Shown here one piece after another: positions 15,273 through 24,859 of a stretch of 41,002 nt of DNA (the first letter of the stretch is position 1; the number at the start of each line of letters is the position of its first letter). The notes under the pieces are model-generated. The model worked only from the letters and a program-made list of their open reading frames with translations, did not search any database and was not told the DNA's origin. The translations under genes and the position numbers were made by a program. This DNA is from Magnetococcales bacterium HCHbin5 (lineage in GTDB: Bacteria; Pseudomonadota; Magnetococcia; Magnetococcales; Magnetaquicoccaceae), in NCBI GenBank assembly GCA_002753505.1, contig PEAG01000027.1, positions 1 to 41,002 on the forward strand. Direction: 5' to 3'.

Positions 15273-17456
15273 TCAGTTCCCTACGTTGAACGAATACTCT
15301 GCCGCATCCGCCAGCGACTGCCCCCCGCCTCCAAACTGATTAAACGCTGCGAATTTCATATAGATCGTCTTGCCGACCAGTGCCGGATCGTAGGCGTATC
15401 TAAAGATGGCCCCATCGCAGCGGACGAACGGACTTTGACTGGGGTGTGCCTTGATCGGGGTGCCGTATAGTCCGCGCCGCAGATAGCCACCCAGAGTATA
15501 TTGGTGACTGCCCGTCAGCGTGGTGGTGGAATAGGCGATAAATTCACCATCCACCCATGCCAGGGTGGCCCGGTTGTCAGCGTCAGAGATGGTGCCGGAG
15601 GTCAGCGCACCGGAGGACTCGGACAGGTCAACCGAACACGTGTGGGTGGTGTCTGGGTCCGTGCCGGATGCCATCAGGTCGGTCAGAAAGCCATGCCGGG
15701 CCGGGGAGACGATCTCACCAATTTTCTTGTAATTTGTGCCGTCGGAGGATAACCACACGGAACATCCACCATAATTGTCCCCACCCGACACGGCCACCCA
15801 GATCTCATACCCGGTTGCGGCCAGTGCCTTGGGAGCCTCGAACAATACGGGGGTGTTGACCGCGCCGGAGGGTTGGTTGTAGGCCGGGACATAGCCGCCA
15901 ACCGGCTGGTGCGGGTAGGTCGCAGAGCTGAACACCCCTTGCGGAGCATCTTCGGCTTCGATGGACAGAACGCCATCTTCATCCTCCTCGATGCTCAGGA
16001 TCCGAACCGGCGTTTTGTCCAGCCCTGCAGCCGGATCCGTGAGGGTGACAAGGTCCGTTGGCTCCAGCAGACAGTGTTTCCAGCCGAGCTTAAAGTTGTA
16101 GGTATTGCGCACATATTGCATCCGTTGGAGAATGTTCTGCGCCACTGCCCTGGCCACCACAGGTGATTTGATCTCGTGCGCCTTGATGGAGTCCATCGTC
16201 CGCAGGCCGAACAGATCGATGGCCACCAGATCCTTGGCCTCGGCCACCTCGGTGTTGAACTGGTTGCTGGCGTTCAGAAATTCGACCTTTACGTGGTTGT
16301 AGGCATCGACCGATGGCCGCCTGGATATAGTCACCGGATCCTCGTTGCCTGAGACGATGAAGTCATCCTCCGTCAGTTCGTAGACGGGCGTGACGTCTGG
16401 CGTATAGGTGGTCTGGTGGCCGGTGACGACGGCGTCGCCGAAGGGAGTGATCTTCAGCATCCCTTCGGAAAAGTAGACCCCGGAATTCGTCAGCTTCATC
16501 AATCGGGTGAGGATGGCACTGGCCTCTTCCTGGGCCGAATAGACTGGCGACAGAAAGAGGCCGTTGGCCGTGCAGTACCGGTAGTATTGGGTCCAGTCGC
16601 CGATGTTCGCCATGGGGAAACCCAGGCCATAATGAGGATTGGTCAGCAAGTCGAGCAGGATGTCCTTGGGGTGCGCGTCGAAGAAGCCATTGACTGCGTC
16701 AAAGGAAAGCTGGCCGATGACATCAAAATTCAGGTTCGGCAGTGCCGTACCGGAGCCCAACTGCCAATCCAAAGCCGCCGCGTAGGCGGTGCCACGATAG
16801 TGCAGGGCTTGCTCGGGGTGCTTGCTGGTCAGGTAGGTCCATGGGGTTTGCAGATAGTCGCCATTGAACACCGTCATGACAGAAGAACTGCTGTTGATGG
16901 CATTGAAATTGTAGCTGATTTGTACCTGGACATTGGCATACTGGGTGGCAAAATAGTAGGTGCCAGCGACGACGGTGAAGTCGGTGCCGTTTAGCAGAGT
17001 GGCCGAGGTCTCGACATTCACACAGGAAATGTGGCTGGTCCACTGGGTGCCGTGAGCAACCGTCACCTGATGCGAACCGGAAACCAGATGCAACTCGTTC
17101 CAGGCCGCCGAAGGGGTGATCACCTCCGACAGGTTGGCCGGATCGGGCTTGTAGTCACGGTTGCTCCAGATGCCATCGATGCCGGTGATCGGCCCCTCGC
17201 AGAGACCAAAGACGAAGGATGCGGTGTAGGTGTACGTGGTACTGACGACGGTGGTTCCACCACCGCCTTTGCCACCGACATCCTGCGAGGTGGTATGGGC
17301 GATGGCTTTGAAATCCCCATACCAGAGCAGGTTGCCGGACACCCTGGCCCGGCCATAGACAATCGGAATCGCGGCACCATATATGCTCCCCTGGAAGGTG
17401 ACGCCGTTGGCGCGGGGCTCACTATTGTTGATGACTTTTCCGTCCTTGCCGCTCAT
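15273..17456 (-). CDS. Phage tail tip / host-specificity protein (J-like)
   Basis: About 727 residues. It belongs to the lambda J / GTA orfg15 type of tail-tip protein, which closes the tail and contacts the cell. The N-terminus (GVTFQGSIYGAAIPIVYGRARVSGNLLW in two pieces) and the glycine-rich turn DVGGKGGGG followed by a Tyr/Thr-rich strand are typical. The middle carries LTEDDFIVSGNEDPVTISRR and DAYNHVKVEFLN, then HCLLEPTDLVTLTDP and RILSIEEDEDGVLSIEAEDAP, the conserved hub barrel region. The C-terminus has fibronectin-like and carbohydrate-binding-like strands. I chose ATG at 17456 because it overlaps the NlpC/P60 stop as ATGA; the frame extends five codons further. It is the last tail gene of the operon. 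Confidence 0.88.
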   Translation of the reverse strand: MSGKDGKVINNSEPRANGVTFQGSIYGAAIPIVYGRARVSGNLLWYGDFKAIAHTTSQDVGGKGGGGTTVVSTTYTYTASFVFGLCEGPITGIDGIWSNRDYKPDPANLSEVITPSAAWNELHLVSGSHQVTVAHGTQWTSHISCVNVETSATLLNGTDFTVVAGTYYFATQYANVQVQISYNFNAINSSSSVMTVFNGDYLQTPWTYLTSKHPEQALHYRGTAYAAALDWQLGSGTALPNLNFDVIGQLSFDAVNGFFDAHPKDILLDLLTNPHYGLGFPMANIGDWTQYYRYCTANGLFLSPVYSAQEEASAILTRLMKLTNSGVYFSEGMLKITPFGDAVVTGHQTTYTPDVTPVYELTEDDFIVSGNEDPVTISRRPSVDAYNHVKVEFLNASNQFNTEVAEAKDLVAIDLFGLRTMDSIKAHEIKSPVVARAVAQNILQRMQYVRNTYNFKLGWKHCLLEPTDLVTLTDPAAGLDKTPVRILSIEEDEDGVLSIEAEDAPQGVFSSATYPHQPVGGYVPAYNQPSGAVNTPVLFEAPKALAATGYEIWVAVSGGDNYGGCSVWLSSDGTNYKKIGEIVSPARHGFLTDLMASGTDPDTTHTCSVDLSESSGALTSGTISDADNRATLAWVDGEFIAYSTTTLTGSHQYTLGGYLRRGLYGTPIKAHPSQSPFVRCDGAIFRYAYDPALVGKTIYMKFAAFNQFGGGGQSLADAAEYSFNVGN

Positions 17457-17875
17457 GGTACCACCTTCCAAAAAGAGTGAAGCCTGCCGCCGAGTTCCTG
17501 GCCGTCCAGCGAGGAGATGATCACTCCAACCCCCGCAAAGGCGTGGATGACGGTGCAGGGTTCAGGCAAGACAATGCCCGCGTGGGAGACGCAGCGGCCA
17601 AACCGGAAGAGCGCGATGTCCCCCGGTTCCGGGATGGCTGTCTGCCTGGCATACTGCTGGATGCCCGCTAGGTATTTTTCCTCGCTGCGGTGCAGGTGCC
17701 AATCCTGGGAATAGCCATCGGCCACCACGCCGGAGGTGAGCTGGCACTCCTCAAACACAGCGATAAGGAACTGGACACAGTCCACGCCGACGCCTTTGAG
17801 GCGGGCGTGATGGTGGTAGGGCGTGAGCAACCAAGCCATGGCTGTCTGAACAATCTGCTCTCTGATGGGATTCAT
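17453..17875 (-). CDS. NlpC/P60 family peptidase, tail-associated
   Basis: 140 residues. NlpC/P60 enzymes cut peptide cross-links in peptidoglycan; in tails they help DNA pass the wall. The catalytic cysteine lies in GVDCVQFL (C33) and the histidine in RCVSHAGIVL (H98). EPGDIALFRFGRC before the histidine is also typical. ATG at 17875 overlaps the upstream gene as ATGA and is preceded by GGAGA; the open frame continues 31 codons upstream without support. Its position between the DUF2163 protein and the tail-tip protein matches RcGTA orfg14. Confidence 0.9.
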   Translation of the reverse strand: MNPIREQIVQTAMAWLLTPYHHHARLKGVGVDCVQFLIAVFEECQLTSGVVADGYSQDWHLHRSEEKYLAGIQQYARQTAIPEPGDIALFRFGRCVSHAGIVLPEPCTVIHAFAGVGVIISSLDGQELGGRLHSFWKVVP

Positions 17876-18735
17876 ATTGCCGTCTCCGCAACCGGAATGT
17901 AGGGAAATCCTCTGAAATTTCGGACGTTGTGAAACTTGTTGGTGCAGGTGGCCTGGGTTTTGTCGCAACCGGGATAGGCCTTGAAGGTATCACCGACAGC
18001 CGGGATGGACGGCAGGGGCAGCAGCAACTGGAAGATGCCGTCACCGGAGCAGGATTTGATGGTGCGCCGCACTCCGGACAGCGCACCACTGAGAAAGTGG
18101 ACATACCCCTGCTCAAACCAGCGTGCCTCCACCAGTGCCAACCCGCTGGCCAGTGCCGTGGTGGTGCTGCCAGCGTAAACCGTCGTTTCGGTGGCGATGG
18201 CGGGATCGTCCCGATCAATGCCGCAGTCGGCATCATAGAGGGTATGAATACAACCCGGTTGCCAGACGTTCCTCGGCAGTTTGATATTCAGGAGTTGAAT
18301 CGCACTGTTAATCGTGAGTTTGGCCAGGGTGCGGGTAATCTGGATGTCGGCCACCTGCCCAACAAATAGGGTGATGCCACCCACCACCGACAGATCGGGC
18401 TGCAAAAAGACCCGGTACAGTGCCAGGGTGGCCCCGTCCAGGGCACCAACTCCGGCGGCCTGGAGCCATGGTGCACCCAGCAGCAGATCGTTCGGACCGG
18501 GGACGACCTCCAGGGTGAGGGTGTCCACCTCGACCCCGATCACACAGCGCGTGCGGGAACGGCGGATGATGGGCCCGGTGGAGGAATACAGGCGGCCATC
18601 GCACAGAAAATCCGCATCGAATGTGCTGTACCGGAGTGCCGTGCCGTCCACCAACTGGAACTCGTACAAGTCGGCCATCAGAAAGGACTGTTCCGATTGC
18701 AGATATTGGATCAACTCGTCGCTGGCGTGTTTCAT
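17872..18735 (-). CDS. DUF2163 / phage BR0599 family tail hub protein
   Basis: 287 residues. The N-terminal part (ASDELIQYLQSEQSFLMADL, then DGTALRYSTFDAD) matches DUF2163, and the C-terminal cysteine-rich part (PGCDKTQATCTNKFHNVRNF, then GFPYIP) matches the BR0599 domain. In RcGTA the equivalent is orfg13, a distal tail/hub component. ATG at 18735 overlaps the DUF2460 stop as ATGA. Cysteines in CIHTLYDADCGIDRDDP and GCDKTQATC could bind metal, as reported for GTA hub proteins. Frame upstream of 18735 is a shadow of the neighbouring gene. Confidence 0.88.
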   Translation of the reverse strand: MKHASDELIQYLQSEQSFLMADLYEFQLVDGTALRYSTFDADFLCDGRLYSSTGPIIRRSRTRCVIGVEVDTLTLEVVPGPNDLLLGAPWLQAAGVGALDGATLALYRVFLQPDLSVVGGITLFVGQVADIQITRTLAKLTINSAIQLLNIKLPRNVWQPGCIHTLYDADCGIDRDDPAIATETTVYAGSTTTALASGLALVEARWFEQGYVHFLSGALSGVRRTIKSCSGDGIFQLLLPLPSIPAVGDTFKAYPGCDKTQATCTNKFHNVRNFRGFPYIPVAETAI

Positions 18736-20000
18736 ATCTTGTTCCCCGTCGCACCAATAAAGGTCAATTCCCGCAATTCCCAGAGGTTGGGCAGCGTGCG
18801 GGCAAAATCCGCCGTGTCCTCGCCAAACCGGCAGCGAAAGTAAAAGACACCGCTCCAGGTGAGCACCGCACCAACGACGGGGGGAACGGTAAAGGTCACC
18901 AGTCCCATGGAGGAAATGGCATAATCGTTGGGTGCGGAGAGGGTTGCGCCACTCACCCGGATGGCGGTCAGGGTTTTGATGTTCTCGACCGGCTCCACAA
19001 ACGAGAAAGAGCCGTGGAAACCAAAGGCTCGAGTCAGTTGGAAAGCGGTCTGCTCGCCATCTCCGACGCCAAAGGGCATGTCGGTGCAAATGGAGTCGGT
19101 GGGATCGAGAAACAGGAAGGACTCGAAACTGCCTCTTCTGCCCAAAATGAAGCCCTGCAGGGTCTCATACTCATTGCGGGGGGTGCCAGCCCGCAACCAG
19201 TCGAACAGCAGGCTGAACCGCCAGACTGGATAGGCCCGGAAGGCACCCCGTTGCTCCCGACCGGATGAGGCAGTCTGGATAGAGGTGCGGAATTCCGGGC
19301 TCTTCTTCAACTCCCAGGACAAGCCAGGCAGCGATGGAAAAACAGCAAACTGGCTCTTTGGCTCGTAGGGGCTGTAGCTGATGGGACACTCCCACGCCTG
19401 TTCCACCCACCGTCGCCAGGGAGCCTCCCATTGCCGCTCTACCGTTTGGCTGTATTCCAGGCTCCACTGCCGGCCGGTCTGGAATTGCTGGACAACATCC
19501 CAGCCTGCATCCCACTGCTGGCTGACTGGCAACATGAGCGCATACGGACAGTCCCACTGGGTGGTGATGGATGCAGGGGCAGCGATGGCAAAGAGCTTTT
19601 GTGCCCCGCCAATCCAGTCGGTGACGTTCGACCACGAGGAGAGCGTGGTAAAGCTGCTGCCATCGTCAGACCATTGCAGGCTGAACGCCTTGGGGGTCTG
19701 GCTGGAGTTGCCGGGGGTGAAGCCCCATTCGGCCACGGCGACGGCATTGCCAACTCCCCAGTCATACTGGAACCAGCAGGGAGCCGACGGCCCACCGCTG
19801 AGCCAATAGTCGCTTGCGCCATTGTTGTTGAAGAGCTTGTAGGCCGTCGAGTTGTTGTGGGAAGCCGAAGCAGTGCCGCCGCTGCATTGGTCGGCACCGC
19901 CGACACTCCCCCGGAATTCGGCCTCATAACCCCGGATAAAATTGTCGGTGCCGGAGTTGGACTCGGTGATATAAACGCGCCAATACCGATGGAGAGTCAT
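18732..20000 (-). CDS. Distal tail protein: discoidin-like domain fused to DUF2460
   Basis: 422 residues. The C-terminal half (about 210-422: FPSLPGLSWELKKSPEFRT, then YPVWRFSLLFDWLRAGTP and GSFESFLFLDP) is DUF2460, the distal tail protein of RcGTA (orfg12) and related siphoviruses. The first 135 residues (YWRVYITESNSG, GYEAEFRG, LFNNNGASDYWLSGG, WFQYDWG, FSLQWSDDGSSF) look like an F5/8 type C (discoidin) sugar-binding domain. A tryptophan-rich linker (WSLEYSQTVERQWEAPWRRW) joins them. The domain is not part of the normal DUF2460 protein and is related to the stand-alone protein at 27042-27566. It could bind host surface sugars. ATG at 20000 follows AGGAG by 6 bases. Confidence 0.85.
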   Translation of the reverse strand: MTLHRYWRVYITESNSGTDNFIRGYEAEFRGSVGGADQCSGGTASASHNNSTAYKLFNNNGASDYWLSGGPSAPCWFQYDWGVGNAVAVAEWGFTPGNSSQTPKAFSLQWSDDGSSFTTLSSWSNVTDWIGGAQKLFAIAAPASITTQWDCPYALMLPVSQQWDAGWDVVQQFQTGRQWSLEYSQTVERQWEAPWRRWVEQAWECPISYSPYEPKSQFAVFPSLPGLSWELKKSPEFRTSIQTASSGREQRGAFRAYPVWRFSLLFDWLRAGTPRNEYETLQGFILGRRGSFESFLFLDPTDSICTDMPFGVGDGEQTAFQLTRAFGFHGSFSFVEPVENIKTLTAIRVSGATLSAPNDYAISSMGLVTFTVPPVVGAVLTWSGVFYFRCRFGEDTADFARTLPNLWELRELTFIGATGNKI

Positions 20001-20011
20001 GGACCGCTCCT

Positions 20012-20740
20012 TTATGAAGACTCACCGCTGATGGCCATGATCACCTTGTCCCCGGAAATGGAAGCGGCTCCGGCAGGCACCGTGCGTCTCTGCCAGACAG
20101 CCTGCGAGTCGGCGATGCTCGCCACCTCCAGCACCGACGCCACCCGAGTCGCCGAAGCGATATAGGCGTTGGCCAAGGTGACTCCGGAGGCCAGGGTCAA
20201 GGTCGCCCTGTTGCCAGACCAAGACACTCCCCCACTGCTGGCCAAACGCACAAACTCGGTATTGCCGGAGACAGCATCCACTGTCGCCTTGTCGGAAACA
20301 CGGATCAGATCGCCGTCCCGGAAAATGTTGGCTCCCGTGGCGGCATTGCCGTTCTCCACATTCACCGCCAAGGTGGAGGCTTCGGCAATGATATCGGCAT
20401 CCAGGGTGCCCGCCCCGTAGAACCGGGTATAGTCGTCCGCCTCGGCCTGGGTATCGGTCGGGGTGCCGGACATCAGAATGACGGTGTCATCCCCCGGTGT
20501 AGGGGTCTCGATAAAGATGCGGGCGTTGGTCAGGGCCAAGCTATCGGCGTTTTCCACCTTGATGAACAGTTTTCGGTATTTGACGGAACCGGTAGCGCGC
20601 TCAGCCTGGGAGACGTCCGGCCAGATGTTGTTCTTGATGCCGCTGACGATTTCTGTGCCGGAGATAGCACCCCCATTGGCGGTGGTGTCGTTGGCGACGG
20701 TAGCGGCATACAGTTTGAGTTCGGATGCGATGATGGACAT
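20012..20740 (-). CDS. Phage structural protein of unknown function
   Basis: 242 residues, start ATG at 20740 with GGAGA upstream. The sequence is rich in Ala, Ser, Thr, Gly and Val and predicted mostly beta strand (for example YRKLFIKVENADSLALTNAR, NRATLTLASGV). I do not recognise a family. It lies between tape measure and distal tail protein, so a minor tail or tail-completion role is likely by position only. Confidence 0.75.
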   Translation of the reverse strand: MSIIASELKLYAATVANDTTANGGAISGTEIVSGIKNNIWPDVSQAERATGSVKYRKLFIKVENADSLALTNARIFIETPTPGDDTVILMSGTPTDTQAEADDYTRFYGAGTLDADIIAEASTLAVNVENGNAATGANIFRDGDLIRVSDKATVDAVSGNTEFVRLASSGGVSWSGNRATLTLASGVTLANAYIASATRVASVLEVASIADSQAVWQRRTVPAGAASISGDKVIMAISGESS

Positions 20741-20766
20741 GGTTGGTTCTCCAAAAAACAGGGTGA

Positions 20767-23700
20767 TCAGCGCGTTACCGGCACGGCATTCCGGGCCAGC
20801 TTGCGCAGAGCTGGAGCCAGGGTGTGGGCGTTGGTGTGCAGCCAGGATTCAAAGCCTTTGGTATCAAGGGCACTGACGTGGATGGTGATGTTGCCGCCGC
20901 CGGTGCCATTCGTGGCCATTGCCCGCACGGCATCGGCCTGGGCCCTGGGCAGCACCATCTCCCGCTCGTGCAGTTGGGTCACCGGGTTGATACCGGCGGG
21001 AATATCAAAGCCGCCCTCGGCGGAAAACAGGTTTTTGACCAGCGCGATGATGGAAGCAAACACTCCCGCTGCGATGGCGGGAGCCAGGAACGGTCCCACC
21101 ATCGGGATGGCGGAAATAGAGGCATAGGCGTTGGCCATGCCGGTCCAGGCGGACATGCCGATGGATTCTGTATCTGCGGCGGCTTGGGCACCCAGGCCGG
21201 TGGCGGCTGCAGCGGCTTTGACCCCTTCCGTCGTGGTGGCAACCACACCCTCGGAGGTCTTGGCCGCATTGATGGCGGTGGATTCCGTTGTCTGCCCCGC
21301 AACACGGGCAGCCGAGCCGCTCAGTGTGGTGGACAGCTTCAAACCCTCGACAGTTTGAAAGGTGATCCCTTCACCCGCTTTGATCCCGGCCTTGGCGGTA
21401 GACTCTGCACCCTGATCGGCCACGCGAACCAAGCCGAATGCCTTCCCCAGTGCGGTCTCCGCAAGTTGGTTCTCTGCCCACAGACTGAACCGTTTGGCCA
21501 GGAAGCCGGTGAATTGGTCCAACTCTGCCTTGAGCAGGGTATTCATCGCCTGCTGGACGGTGGTCTGATGGGTCACCAAACCGGACAACGAACTGCCGAT
21601 GGCAGTCTGGATGGGTGCCATCATGGCGTGAAAGTCATTTCTGGCCTGGATAGCCAGATCGTTGTTGCTCTTCTGGATGGCCAGATTGTGGTTCAAGACG
21701 GCCAGTTTGATGTCGTCTTGCAGCTTGATCTGTTCGGTGCTGCCCTGCCGTTTCAGGGCGAGTTCGGCCTCCATGGCCCGCAGGGTGTTCTGGAAACTCT
21801 GCTCCTCCAGGGCCTGTTTGGCCTGCATCACCTCCCGAACCGACGAGATTTCCATTTCCTGGTTGAAACGGAGGGACTCCTGCTGCCCGGCAATCCGATT
21901 GTCGGCGATGGATTTCTCGAAGCCGATCTGCAGGCTGGCAAACTCGTTCATCTTGGCGCGGTGGGCCCGTTCTTCGGACTCGATGACACGACGGGCGCGG
22001 ACGAACTCCTTGGATTCGTAGCCGTAGGTGTCGCCGATTTCCTTGGCGGCCTTTTTGGCGATGTCGATCCGTTGCTGGCTGCCCTCCAACTCTTTGTCCA
22101 TCTGCTCACGCAGCAATTCCAGTCGCTCGTTCAGGCTGTCGTGGGCCTGTTGTTTGTGGATCTGGTAGATCTCGTGGTCGATTTGCGCCAAATCCTTTGC
22201 GCTCAGGCCAGTGAGCGACCGTTTTGCCTGCCAGAACTGCTCCTCCATCTGGAGGGTCTCACGAAAATAGTTGCCGGAGGCCTCCTTCTGGCGGTCCAGT
22301 TCGGTTTTGAATGCGTGGAAGCGGTCTTCTGGCTCTGCTACATGGGGCTTCCCAGGCGGATTGGCCGGACTCTGGAGCGCGGCCACCTCGGCATCGGCCT
22401 TTTTCTTGCGCTCCGAGGCGCGTTGGCTGGACTGCTCCTGCTCGCCAATGGCTCCGGCCAGTTCGGGAGAGGTTGCCTTCAGTACGTTTTTCTGTCGCTC
22501 GAATTCGGCCTTCCGGCGGGCTTTCTCCTCTTCCTGCCGTTTGGCACGTTCCCCCTGCTGTTTCAGGGCATCGTCCTGACGCTTCACCGCATCGGTGAGA
22601 TGGTCCATCTTGCCGGCGGTCTCGGCGGCTTCCTCGCCCCACAGGTGAATATACTTGCCAGCCTCATAAATGCCCCAAACCGCCAGACCAATGATGCTGG
22701 TCTTGACCGCCCGGTTCAGAAGCACCACGGAAGCAGCGGCTCCTCCGCCAGCCACGGCCAGTCCCCAGAGCGCGCTGGTCAGGGGGATGACACCCAGCAC
22801 CATGGTCGCCAGGGCACCGATGAGCAGACCGGCCCCTTCGATGTTTTTGCGGGTCTCATCGTCCAGGGAGAGAAATGCCTTGGCAAGCCCGTGGATCAGA
22901 GTGCTGGCCCGCTCGGCATTGGGGGCCAGATCCTCGCCCACCTTCTGGCCGAGCACCCCCAGGATGGCAGACAACCGTTCCATGGCCCCACCCAGGCCAC
23001 CCTCGATATGCTCGGCGGCCTGTCGGGAGGAGTCCCCCGAGGCGAGCAGTTCCTTCCTGAACGCCTGTATGACGGGAACCCCCTTGTTCAGGACCACGTT
23101 CATCGCGTCGCTGTGGTGCATGCCGAACAGGATCGACATGTCGGTGGCAGTGGCCCCGGCCTTTTCCAACTGCCTGAAAATGTCGACCAGGGGGATCAGC
23201 TTGCCCGGACTTGACTGGAAGACCAGTCCCAGCCGATCCATCACCTCCCGCATCTGCCGGGTGGGGTTCAGCATCCTTTGAATAGAGGAGGCCAACGCCG
23301 TCCCGGCCCGCTCCCCCCGGTAGCCACCATCGGCCATCACCCCAATCACCGCTGCCAAGTCGAGAAAATCGATACCCGCCGATTTGGCGGTGGCGGCAGA
23401 TCTCTTGAGAGATTCGCCGACAGCATTCACCGTGGTCATCGAGGATTGGGCGGTCTGGACGATGACATCACTGATGGCGGTCAGATTGTTGGTCTTGAAC
23501 CCGGAGCTGTTCATGATGGTCAGCAGGGTCTCTGCCGACTGTTTGATGTCCGGGATGCCATTGCCCAATTCACCAGCAGCCACCGTCGCCATGTGCATCA
23601 CGGTGGGCAGGGTCTGCATGGCGTCATCGGCCTTCATGCCTGCGGTGGCCAGCACCAGCAGACCGTCCGCCGCACTCTTGGCCGAGAAGGTGGTGGTTTT

Positions 23701-24858
23701 GCCCATCTCTTCGGCATAGCTGCGCAGGGCTTGGGTCTGTTCGCTGGAGGTTTCCATGGCAACCTCCACCCGGCGCATCACCGTGTCGAATTCGGCAAAC
23801 CTGGTCAGGGTGCTGGTCGATACCTGTTGCAGGGAGTACATGGCCGCGAGCAGTGTGCCAGCCGCCGTGGCCACACTATGCATGGAGGTGCCGGTGCCGG
23901 ACATTTCCCTCTGCAACTCGGAGGTCTTCACCTTGAGTTGCTCGTGGGCCCGCGCCAGATCCCGGCTGGAGGCCTGCCCGGATGCCGCAAGCTGCTGGTA
24001 GGCATTTTTCAGCTTCTGGATCTCCTCCTGCACCTCCCGGACAGGGCGCACCCCGAGTTGGGCGAACAGCCCCATAATGCGGGCATGCTCCTGCAACCGC
24101 TCGTTGGCCTGTTGCAGGTTGGTGCGCAGGCGTTCCTCTTCGGACGAGAGGGTGCGCACACTGATCCCAGCGGCAGAGAGTCCTGCCGCCGCCTGCTGTA
24201 CCGCCAACCGGGCGGCTTGTTGGGCATCCCCCAGACGGGTGACTTCGGTTTGTGCGGCCTGGAACCCCTTGGTCATCTTGTCAGTGGCACCGGGGGTCTT
24301 TTCGATTTCGGCGGTCAGGCGGTTGATGTCTGCCATCGTTCGTTTGAGCACCGTGCCGAGACCGGTGGATTCATCCTGCATGCGCTTCAATTCGGCACGG
24401 GCGGTGGCCAGCTCCCGTGCCATCTCAGAGGTTGGGTTGCTCGCCTGCCGGAATTGTGCAGCCAGCTCCTGCACTTTTGCCCGGAATTGCGCGGTAGCCG
24501 CTGCCGATGCCTTTTCCTCCTCGATAAATTTGGCAAAGGACTCCTTGGCCCCGGCCAGATCCGCTTTCAGCTTTTCCAGGGGGGCATTGGCCTCGGCGAT
24601 CTGCCGGGCATAGTCCGCCATGGCGAGCTGGGCAGAACGGAGCGACTGATGGGTGTCCGCCAGTTGCTGGCGTACCTGCTTCAGGCGGTCGATGTCTGCC
24701 AAGCCAGACATGGCAGAGGAGAGTTTGGCCCCCTCGGCAGCAGCCGCACCGGTCAATCCGGAGAGGGTCTTGTTGAACTCCTGCTGCACCTGAGCCGTGG
24801 CCCGGACAAACTGCTCCACGTTCATCCGCAGGAAAAATTCCAGGGTGTTGTTGGCCAT
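20767..24858 (-). CDS. Tail tape measure protein
   Basis: About 1363 residues. The protein sets tail length and is ejected during infection. The N-terminal third is coiled coil (LKQVRQQLADTHQSLRSAQL, QVQELAAQF). The TMP core domain follows: KTTTFSAKSAADGLLVLATA, GIDFLDLAAVIGVMADGGYRG and FGMHHSDAMNVVLNKG. Next come hydrophobic membrane segments (LLIGALATMVLGVIPLTSAL, GGAAASVVLLN), a long charged coiled coil (ERAKRQEEEKARRKAEFERQ) and a C-terminal glycine-rich end. ATG at 24858 gives MANNTLEFFLRMNVEQFV; the frame upstream overlaps another gene. With the usual 0.15 nm per residue the tail would be about 200 nm long. Confidence 0.92.
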   Translation of the reverse strand: MANNTLEFFLRMNVEQFVRATAQVQQEFNKTLSGLTGAAAAEGAKLSSAMSGLADIDRLKQVRQQLADTHQSLRSAQLAMADYARQIAEANAPLEKLKADLAGAKESFAKFIEEEKASAAATAQFRAKVQELAAQFRQASNPTSEMARELATARAELKRMQDESTGLGTVLKRTMADINRLTAEIEKTPGATDKMTKGFQAAQTEVTRLGDAQQAARLAVQQAAAGLSAAGISVRTLSSEEERLRTNLQQANERLQEHARIMGLFAQLGVRPVREVQEEIQKLKNAYQQLAASGQASSRDLARAHEQLKVKTSELQREMSGTGTSMHSVATAAGTLLAAMYSLQQVSTSTLTRFAEFDTVMRRVEVAMETSSEQTQALRSYAEEMGKTTTFSAKSAADGLLVLATAGMKADDAMQTLPTVMHMATVAAGELGNGIPDIKQSAETLLTIMNSSGFKTNNLTAISDVIVQTAQSSMTTVNAVGESLKRSAATAKSAGIDFLDLAAVIGVMADGGYRGERAGTALASSIQRMLNPTRQMREVMDRLGLVFQSSPGKLIPLVDIFRQLEKAGATATDMSILFGMHHSDAMNVVLNKGVPVIQAFRKELLASGDSSRQAAEHIEGGLGGAMERLSAILGVLGQKVGEDLAPNAERASTLIHGLAKAFLSLDDETRKNIEGAGLLIGALATMVLGVIPLTSALWGLAVAGGGAAASVVLLNRAVKTSIIGLAVWGIYEAGKYIHLWGEEAAETAGKMDHLTDAVKRQDDALKQQGERAKRQEEEKARRKAEFERQKNVLKATSPELAGAIGEQEQSSQRASERKKKADAEVAALQSPANPPGKPHVAEPEDRFHAFKTELDRQKEASGNYFRETLQMEEQFWQAKRSLTGLSAKDLAQIDHEIYQIHKQQAHDSLNERLELLREQMDKELEGSQQRIDIAKKAAKEIGDTYGYESKEFVRARRVIESEERAHRAKMNEFASLQIGFEKSIADNRIAGQQESLRFNQEMEISSVREVMQAKQALEEQSFQNTLRAMEAELALKRQGSTEQIKLQDDIKLAVLNHNLAIQKSNNDLAIQARNDFHAMMAPIQTAIGSSLSGLVTHQTTVQQAMNTLLKAELDQFTGFLAKRFSLWAENQLAETALGKAFGLVRVADQGAESTAKAGIKAGEGITFQTVEGLKLSTTLSGSAARVAGQTTESTAINAAKTSEGVVATTTEGVKAAAAATGLGAQAAADTESIGMSAWTGMANAYASISAIPMVGPFLAPAIAAGVFASIIALVKNLFSAEGGFDIPAGINPVTQLHEREMVLPRAQADAVRAMATNGTGGGNITIHVSALDTKGFESWLHTNAHTLAPALRKLARNAVPVTR

Positions 24859-24859
24859 G

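Noticed and set aside
20824-23214. Plus-strand open frame of 796 codons
   Set aside because: It is antisense to the tape measure gene, Gly/His/Leu-rich and without a ribosome-binding site; it reflects the codon bias of the real minus-strand gene.
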